Assembly: GCA_949287685.1 (NCBI GenBank)
Contig: CASEHF010000005.1
Span: 1 to 57,967, forward strand
From: an uncultured Christensenella sp.
Lineage (GTDB): Bacteria > Bacillota > Clostridia > Christensenellales > UBA1242
Direction: 5' to 3'
Length of the DNA stretch: 57,967 bases
In this document: one piece after another, positions 52,517 to 57,967 of the stretch
Numbering within the stretch: position 1 is the stretch's first letter
Layout: each line of letters begins with the position of its first letter
Notes under the pieces: model-generated
Seen by the model: only the letters and a program-made list of their open reading frames with translations
The model's database searches: none
Told to the model about the DNA's origin: nothing
Made by a program: the position numbers and the translations under genes

Positions 52517-54487
52517 ATGGAAGATAGAAAATTTGAATTAGTGTCTAAATATCAGCCTACTGGCGACCAACCACAGGCAATTGACAAGTTGGTCGAGGGC
52601 ATACGCAATGGCTTGAGAGAACAGGTGCTACTCGGCGTGACTGGTAGTGGAAAGACATTCACTATGGCAAATATCATAGCAAAACTTAACAGACCCGCAT
52701 TGGTGTTAGCGCATAACAAAACCTTGGCAGCACAGTTATGTAACGAGTTTCGAGAGTTTTTCCCGCACAATAGGGTAGAGTATTTTGTGTCATATTACGA
52801 TTATTATCAACCCGAAGCATACATTCCTAGCAGCGATACCTATATTGAAAAAGATTTGGCAATAAATGATGAGATTGATAAACTTCGCCACAGTGCCACT
52901 TGTTCTCTATTAGAGCGCCGCGACACAATAGTTGTGGCATCGGTTTCGTGTATTTACGGTTTAGGTAATCCCGAGACCTATTATAATATGGGACTTAGTT
53001 TGCGCGTAGACCAAGAAATTGATATGCGTATGGTTGTTCAACGGTTAATTTCAATGCACTATGCGAGAAACGATGTCGACTTCGCTCGTTCTTGCTTTAG
53101 ATTAAAGGGTGATACGCTTGATATTTTCCCTTCATATAGTAGCGAGGTCGCGATACGCGTGGAGTTTTTTGGGGACACAATTGAGCGAATTTTTGAATTC
53201 GACCCCGTTACAGGAAAAAAGATTAACACACTAGAGCATTTTTTGCTGTTTCCTGCTACTCACTTTGGTGTTAGTCCTGAGAATTTAAGTGCTGCGCTTG
53301 CCCAAATCAAGTCCGATGCCGTGATTGCAGAGCAAGATTTCGTATCCCAAGGGAAATTAATCGAGGCGCAACGCATAAAGGAAAGGGTAGCGCACGATGT
53401 CGAAATGATTCAAGAAATGGGGTACTGCAATGGTATCGAGAATTATTCACGATACTTCGATGGTCGGTCTCCTGGGGAGGCTCCTTATGTGTTACTCGAT
53501 TATTTCCCTCCAGATTTTATCACATTTATAGATGAATCTCATATCACTCTACCGCAAATTCGTGGGATGTACAATGGCGATTTGGCGCGAAAAAAGAACT
53601 TAGTTGACTATGGCTTTAGACTGCCCGCAGCGTATGACAATCGCCCGCTTAAATTTGATGAATTTGATAGCCGTGTGGGGCAAATGATATGCGTATCAGC
53701 GACTCCAGGGCAGTACGAACTCGAGCACGCAGGTCAAGTCGTAGAGCAGATTATTAGACCCACAGGCTTGGTTGATCCCGAAATCGAAGTACGCAAGACC
53801 AAGGGGCAGATTGATGACCTAATGGGCGAGATTTTCAAGACTGTAGAGACTGGTGGCAGAATTTTGGTTACGACTCTTACAAAACGCATGGCTGAGGACC
53901 TAACTACCTTTTTTATGGAGCACGGAATAAAAGTAAAGTACCTGCATAGCGAAATCGACACCCTGGAGCGAATTGAGATAATAAACGGCTTGCGTGCGGG
54001 TGAATTCGATGTGATTGTGGGAATTAACTTATTACGCGAGGGGCTAGATTTGCCCGAGGTGAAACTTGTCGCCATTCTAGATGCGGACAAGGAGGGCTTT
54101 TTGCGAAGCGATACTTCGCTGATACAGATTATAGGTCGTGCTGCCCGAAATGCCGAAGCGCGAGTTATCATGTACGCGGACAACATTACCGATAGTATGC
54201 GCCGCGCAATCGATGTCACGGAGCATCGTAGGAAGTTGCAGACCGAATACAACAAAGCGCACAATATTGTGCCTAAAACTATTATAAAAGAGATAAAAAA
54301 CACTATTGAAATCACCAAAAAGGTCGAGACAAATCCTCAAGATATGAAAGACAAAGACCTCAGGGCTGAGATTGATAGAGTAAAGGGACTAATGCAAGTC
54401 GCTAGTAAAAATCTCGAGTTTGAAAAAGCAATTGAATTGCGCGAACAATTAAATTATTTGCGCAAATTATTAAGAGAGGAAAAATAA
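52517..54487 (+). CDS. uvrB: Excinuclease ABC subunit B
   Basis: 656 residues, complete. Walker A GVTGSGKT (40-47), the beta-hairpin '[12 protein letters not shown]' that clamps damaged DNA, helicase motif 'FIDESH', '[16 protein letters not shown]', '[15 protein letters not shown]'-type motif V, 'QIIGRAARN', and the C-terminal UVR motif ('[16 protein letters not shown]') that recruits UvrC. It verifies damage with UvrA. The ribosome binding site is weak (TAGGAT). The stop is one base before uvrA. Confidence 0.97.
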   Translation: MEDRKFELVSKYQPTGDQPQAIDKLVEGIRNGLREQVLLGVTGSGKTFTMANIIAKLNRPALVLAHNKTLAAQLCNEFREFFPHNRVEYFVSYYDYYQPEAYIPSSDTYIEKDLAINDEIDKLRHSATCSLLERRDTIVVASVSCIYGLGNPETYYNMGLSLRVDQEIDMRMVVQRLISMHYARNDVDFARSCFRLKGDTLDIFPSYSSEVAIRVEFFGDTIERIFEFDPVTGKKINTLEHFLLFPATHFGVSPENLSAALAQIKSDAVIAEQDFVSQGKLIEAQRIKERVAHDVEMIQEMGYCNGIENYSRYFDGRSPGEAPYVLLDYFPPDFITFIDESHITLPQIRGMYNGDLARKKNLVDYGFRLPAAYDNRPLKFDEFDSRVGQMICVSATPGQYELEHAGQVVEQIIRPTGLVDPEIEVRKTKGQIDDLMGEIFKTVETGGRILVTTLTKRMAEDLTTFFMEHGIKVKYLHSEIDTLERIEIINGLRAGEFDVIVGINLLREGLDLPEVKLVAILDADKEGFLRSDTSLIQIIGRAARNAEARVIMYADNITDSMRRAIDVTEHRRKLQTEYNKAHNIVPKTIIKEIKNTIEITKKVETNPQDMKDKDLRAEIDRVKGLMQVASKNLEFEKAIELREQLNYLRKLLREEK

Positions 54488-54488
54488 T

Positions 54489-57107
54489 ATGCAAAAGGAT
54501 ATAGTTATAAAAGGGGCGCGTGAGAATAATTTGCAGAATATAGATTTGAGCATTCCACGCAATAAATTGATTGTATTTACTGGGGTGAGTGGCAGCGGAA
54601 AGTCTACTCTAGCGTTTGATACCATTTACGCAGAAGGGCAGCGCCGCTATGTGGAATCACTTTCGAGTTATGCGCGCCAGTTTTTGGGGCAAATGCAAAA
54701 ACCCGATGTCGATAGTATAGATGGACTTAGTCCCGCAATTAGTATCGACCAAAAGACCACGAGCAACAATCCGCGCTCGACCGTGGGTACAGTGACCGAA
54801 ATTTACGATTACCTACGCTTGCTTTTTGCGCGTGTGGGTATTCCACATTGCCCGAAATGTGGTAGACCTGTTGCAAAGCAAAGTATTGACCAAATAGTAG
54901 ACAAGGTGATTGCTGAAATTCCCGAGGGTACTAAAATGATGATTTTAGCGCCCGTAGTTCGAGGGCAGAAGGGCGAACATACTAAAATTTTAGATAGTAT
55001 TAGGAAAAGTGGCTTTTCGCGTGTCGATATTGATGGTAATATCTATACTTTTGATGAGGAAATTAAACTCGATAAGAACAAAAAGCACTCAATTTCAGTC
55101 GTGGTCGACCGCATTATAATGAAGCCCGACATTGAAAAACGCCTTACCGAGAGTGTAGAGACTGCAATAAAAACTGCTAGCGGGATGGTTGTCGTTATTA
55201 CACCCGACAATCAGTATCTGTTTAGCAATCAATTTGCTTGTCAGCACTGCGGCATTGGTTTTGAGGAGATTACGCCTAGATTATTTAGTTTTAACAATCC
55301 ATTTGGCGCCTGCTCTGAATGTCACGGGCTTGGTTTTACTAGCGAGATTGACCCAGATTTAATAGTCAAGGACAAGTCAAAATCAATTCGCGAGGGCGCA
55401 ATAAATGTGTCTGGCTGGAACCTTGACACAGGGCTTTTTTCACAAAGTTATTTTGAGGCATTGAGTAACAAGTATCACTTTAGCCTCGATGTGCCATTTA
55501 AAGATTTGCCCGAGGAAATAGTAGACATATTAATGTACGGCAATTGCGGCGAGGAACTAGATATTTCTTGGAATACAAAGCGGTTTTCAGGTAACACGCG
55601 CGGCTCTTTTGAGGGGATTATCAACAATCTTGAGCGTAGGTATCGTGAAACTACCAGTGAGTACATTAAGGGCGAAATTGCTAAATATATGCGCGACAAG
55701 CCCTGTAAACTGTGTAACGGAGAGCGGTTGAAAGATGTCGCACTCGCTGTCACAATTTTTGGCAAAAATATTACTAAACTGTGTAATATGAGCATTGATG
55801 AATTGGCGAAATTTTTTACCGATAACAAGTTTAGCGAGAATGAAAATATGGTTGCTGCACCGATTGTGAAAGAGGTGTTATCTCGCCTAAAGTTTTTGCA
55901 AGATGTGGGGTTAAATTATCTTACGCTTTCTCGTAGCGCTGGTAGTTTGAGTGGTGGAGAATCACAGCGTATCCGTTTAGCTACGCAAATCGGTAGCGGG
56001 CTAACGGGGGTTATCTATATATTAGATGAGCCGAGTATTGGGCTGCATCAGCGCGATAACGATAAATTAATCGAAACTTTAAAGCATTTGCGCGACCTCG
56101 GGAATACACTAATTGTGGTCGAACACGATGAGGACACCATGAGAGCCGCAGATTACCTAGTCGATATTGGACCTTTCGCTGGTAAAAATGGCGGTAGGTT
56201 GGTCGCTAGTGGTACTTTACCCGAAATTATCGCTTCAAAAGAATCAATCACGGGAAAATATTTGAGTGGTGAGTGGAAAATTGATATCCCTAGTACTAGG
56301 CGCAAGGGTATAGGCAAGTTTATTACCGTTCGTGGTGCGCGTGAGAACAACCTCAAAAATATAGATGTCGACTTTCCTTTAGGCGTTTTTACCTGTGTGA
56401 CTGGGGTCAGTGGTAGCGGAAAAAGTAGTTTGATTACGGATATTTTGTACCCAGCATTATCAAATAGATTAAATGGTAGCACAATGGCTGAGGGTAGGTA
56501 CGATAAAATCGAGGGACTCGAGAATGTTGACAAAGTAATCGCTATTGACCAAAGTCCAATAGGTAGGACCCCCAGGTCAAATCCCGCGACATATACTGGC
56601 GTGTTTACTCAAATTCGCGAACTTTATGCGCAGACTCCCGATGCGCAGGAGCGCGGATATTTGCCTGGTCGGTTTAGTTTTAATGTGTCGGGCGGGCGTT
56701 GCGAGGCGTGCTGTGGTGATGGTATCAAAAAGATTGAAATGTACTTTTTGCCTGATATCTATGTGCCGTGTGAGGTGTGCAAAGGCCGCAGATACAATCG
56801 TGAAACACTCGAGGTTAAATATAAGGGCAAGAGCATTTACGATGTGCTAGAAATGACCGTTGAGGAGGCGTTGAAGTTTTTCGAAAACCAAAGCCAAATC
56901 CGTTCTAAAATTCAAGCACTCTACGATGTGGGGCTTGGGTATATTAAATTAGGACAGTCCGCTACTACTCTAAGTGGTGGAGAGGTGCAAAGAGTGAAGT
57001 TGGCTACCGAACTTTCTAAAAAAAGCACAGGAAAGACTGTGTATATTCTCGATGAGCCAACAACTGGGTTACACATTTACGATGTGGACAAATTAATTAA
57101 GATTATG
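54489..57107 (+). CDS. uvrA: Excinuclease ABC subunit A, truncated by a chimeric junction
   Basis: About 873 residues of UvrA, then the frame runs on into another gene. Present: Walker A '[20 protein letters not shown]', zinc finger 'CPKCGRPV', signature '[18 protein letters not shown]', '[17 protein letters not shown]', second Walker A '[11 protein letters not shown]', zinc module '[19 protein letters not shown]', second signature '[17 protein letters not shown]' and '[20 protein letters not shown]'. After 'KLIKI' the UvrA sequence stops; the last ~70 residues, including the His switch of the second ATPase, are missing. The continuous frame ends at 57869 but the rest is LeuRS. As given, this product would not be a working UvrA. 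Confidence 0.93.
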
Positions 57108-57869
57108 GATTTAGGTATTGTTAAAACTAAAGAACCTTTCCAAAGATTATTCCATCAAGGTATGATTTTAGGTGAAAACAATGAAAAAATGTCTAAATCA
57201 CGAGGAAATGTTATAAATCCTGATGAAATTGTAGAAAAATATGGTGCCGACACTTTAAGAATGTATGAAATGTTTATGGGGCCTTTAGAAGCATCACTAC
57301 CTTGGTCAACACAAAATCTTGAAGGAAGCCGTCGTTTCTTAGAAAGAGTATTTAGATTATTTACTGATGATGAATATAAATCTAAAATTAGTGAAGAAAA
57401 TGATCATAGTCTTGATAAAATTTATCATCGTAGTGTTAAAAAAGTTAGTGATGATATTGAAAACTTACAATTAAATACGGCCATTTCTCAATTGATGATT
57501 TTTATTAATGAAGCTTACAAAGCTAAAACGATTTATTTAAATTATGTACTTGGCTTTATAAAACTTATTTATCCTTTTGCTCCACATATGGCTGAAGAAT
57601 TGTGGGAATATTATGGTCATAAAGAATCGATTACTTATGAACCTTGGCCTACTTATGAAGAAAAATTTTTAGTTGATGATGAAGTGTGTGTGGCTATTCA
57701 AGTAAATGGTAAACTTAGAGCAACAATGTTAATTAGTAAAGATAGTTCTAAAGATGATACTTTAAATAAAGCATTAGCACTTCCTGAAGTTCAAAAACAT
57801 TTACAAGGAAAAGAAATTAAAAAAACAATTGTTGTTGTTAATAAAATAGTTAATATTGTCGTTGCATAA
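57105..57869 (+). pseudogene. leuS: C-terminal fragment of a foreign leucyl-tRNA synthetase
   Basis: About 253 residues fused in frame to UvrA. It begins near '[20 protein letters not shown]', followed by '[14 protein letters not shown]' (KMSKS), '[20 protein letters not shown]' and the anticodon-binding domain, ending '[11 protein letters not shown]' at the natural LeuRS terminus. It is clearly distinct from the native LeuRS at 13418 ('GENGEKMSKSKGNVINPDDI', 'YGADVLRVYEMFMGPITDAK'). Codons here are far more AT-rich (TTA, AAA, ATT, GAA almost only) than in uvrA. Best read as DNA of another low-GC Firmicutes joined by assembly error. Confidence 0.93.
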
Positions 57870-57877
57870 ATAAATAT

Positions 57878-57901
57878 CCACTAGAATATCTAGTGGTTTT
57901 T
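57878..57901 (+). terminator. Terminator of the foreign leuS fragment
   Basis: CCACTAGA (57878-57885) / TCTAGTGG (57889-57896), loop ATA, then T5. Confidence 0.92.
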
Positions 57902-57932
57902 CTTTTTCGGGTATAACCCTCCCTCTATTGGC

Positions 57933-57949
57933 CACGCTCACCGAGCGTG
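57933..57949. other. GC-rich hairpin in the contig tail
   Basis: CACGCTC (57933-57939), ACC, GAGCGTG (57943-57949): a perfect 7-bp stem in the final ~60 bases, whose composition differs from both the leuS fragment and the main contig. Confidence 0.6.
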
Positions 57950-57967
57950 AATGGACGGCCTGACGCC

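Noticed and set aside
54489..57869. A genuine new UvrA-LeuRS fusion enzyme
   Set aside because: The fusion removes essential UvrA parts, the LeuRS part lacks its catalytic HIGH half, and codon use jumps at the junction.

Overview
The window is one bacterial contig of about 58 kb. It looks like an uncultured, endospore-lineage Clostridia (Firmicutes), probably a metagenome-assembled genome. This rests on gene order (ylxM-ffh-rpsP-rimM-trmD-rplS; pcrA-ligA-gatCAB; rpoZ-priA-rsgA-rpe-spoVM with divergent rpmB and asp23-dakl), strong AGGAGG-type ribosome binding sites, TTGACA-17-TATAAT promoters, many intrinsic terminators, and a 26-codon spoVM gene that sits where Bacillus has it. The species cannot be named from sequence alone.

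Layout. 1-979: clustered intergenic repeats. 980-3365: a lipoprotein facing a DegV-family protein and a lytic transglycosylase. 3519-9949: SRP, ribosomal-protein and ribosome-maturation genes (ylxM, ffh, rpsP, rimM, trmD, rbgA, yraN, a MORN-repeat gene, rplS). 9950-10887: a tandem repeat grown from the rplS 3' end, a terminator and a repeat cluster. 10888-13180: a surface-protein gene broken by a 13-bp tandem duplication. 13418-27873: leuS, a hypothetical gene, pcrA-ligA, gatCAB, rpoZ, priA, rsgA, rpe. 27934-28014: spoVM. 28047-28710: repeat cluster. 28711-32092: an orphan gene, rpmB (minus), asp23, dakl (FakA-like). 32128-32612: repeat cluster. 32868-36012: a Ser/Thr/Arg-rich micro-protein, an aldehyde dehydrogenase under a palindromic operator, a hypothetical gene and an HD-domain protein. 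36208-52396: a surface region with three very large exported repeat proteins (1,529, 1,519 and 1,128 residues), a PHP phosphoesterase between two of them, rpiB, a lipoprotein, a Cys-rich micro-protein and a hypothetical gene. 52517-57869: uvrB and uvrA.

Two defects matter to anyone using this contig. (1) The uvrA reading frame stops being UvrA near 57,105 and becomes, in frame, the C-terminal third of a second, much more AT-rich leucyl-tRNA synthetase. An intact native leuS lies at 13418-15793, so the last ~860 bases are most likely a misassembly from another organism. (2) The surface gene at 10888-13180 carries two perfect 13-bp copies at 11720-11745; removing one restores a single 759-residue protein.

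The housekeeping genes form a normal translation and repair core in which several usual neighbours are absent (khpA/ylqC, gmk, coaBC, def, fmt, rsmB, rlmN, prpC, prkC, thiN, recG). The accessory content is mostly extracellular: InlB-like, GLUG and Ig-like repeats, and two proteins with a C-terminal membrane helix and a basic cytoplasmic tail instead of a sortase signal. The most unusual non-coding feature is a modular B-A-C repeat family filling four intergenic gaps. No tRNA, rRNA, CRISPR array or transposase was seen. Positions were counted by hand from the numbered sequence; no database search was run.
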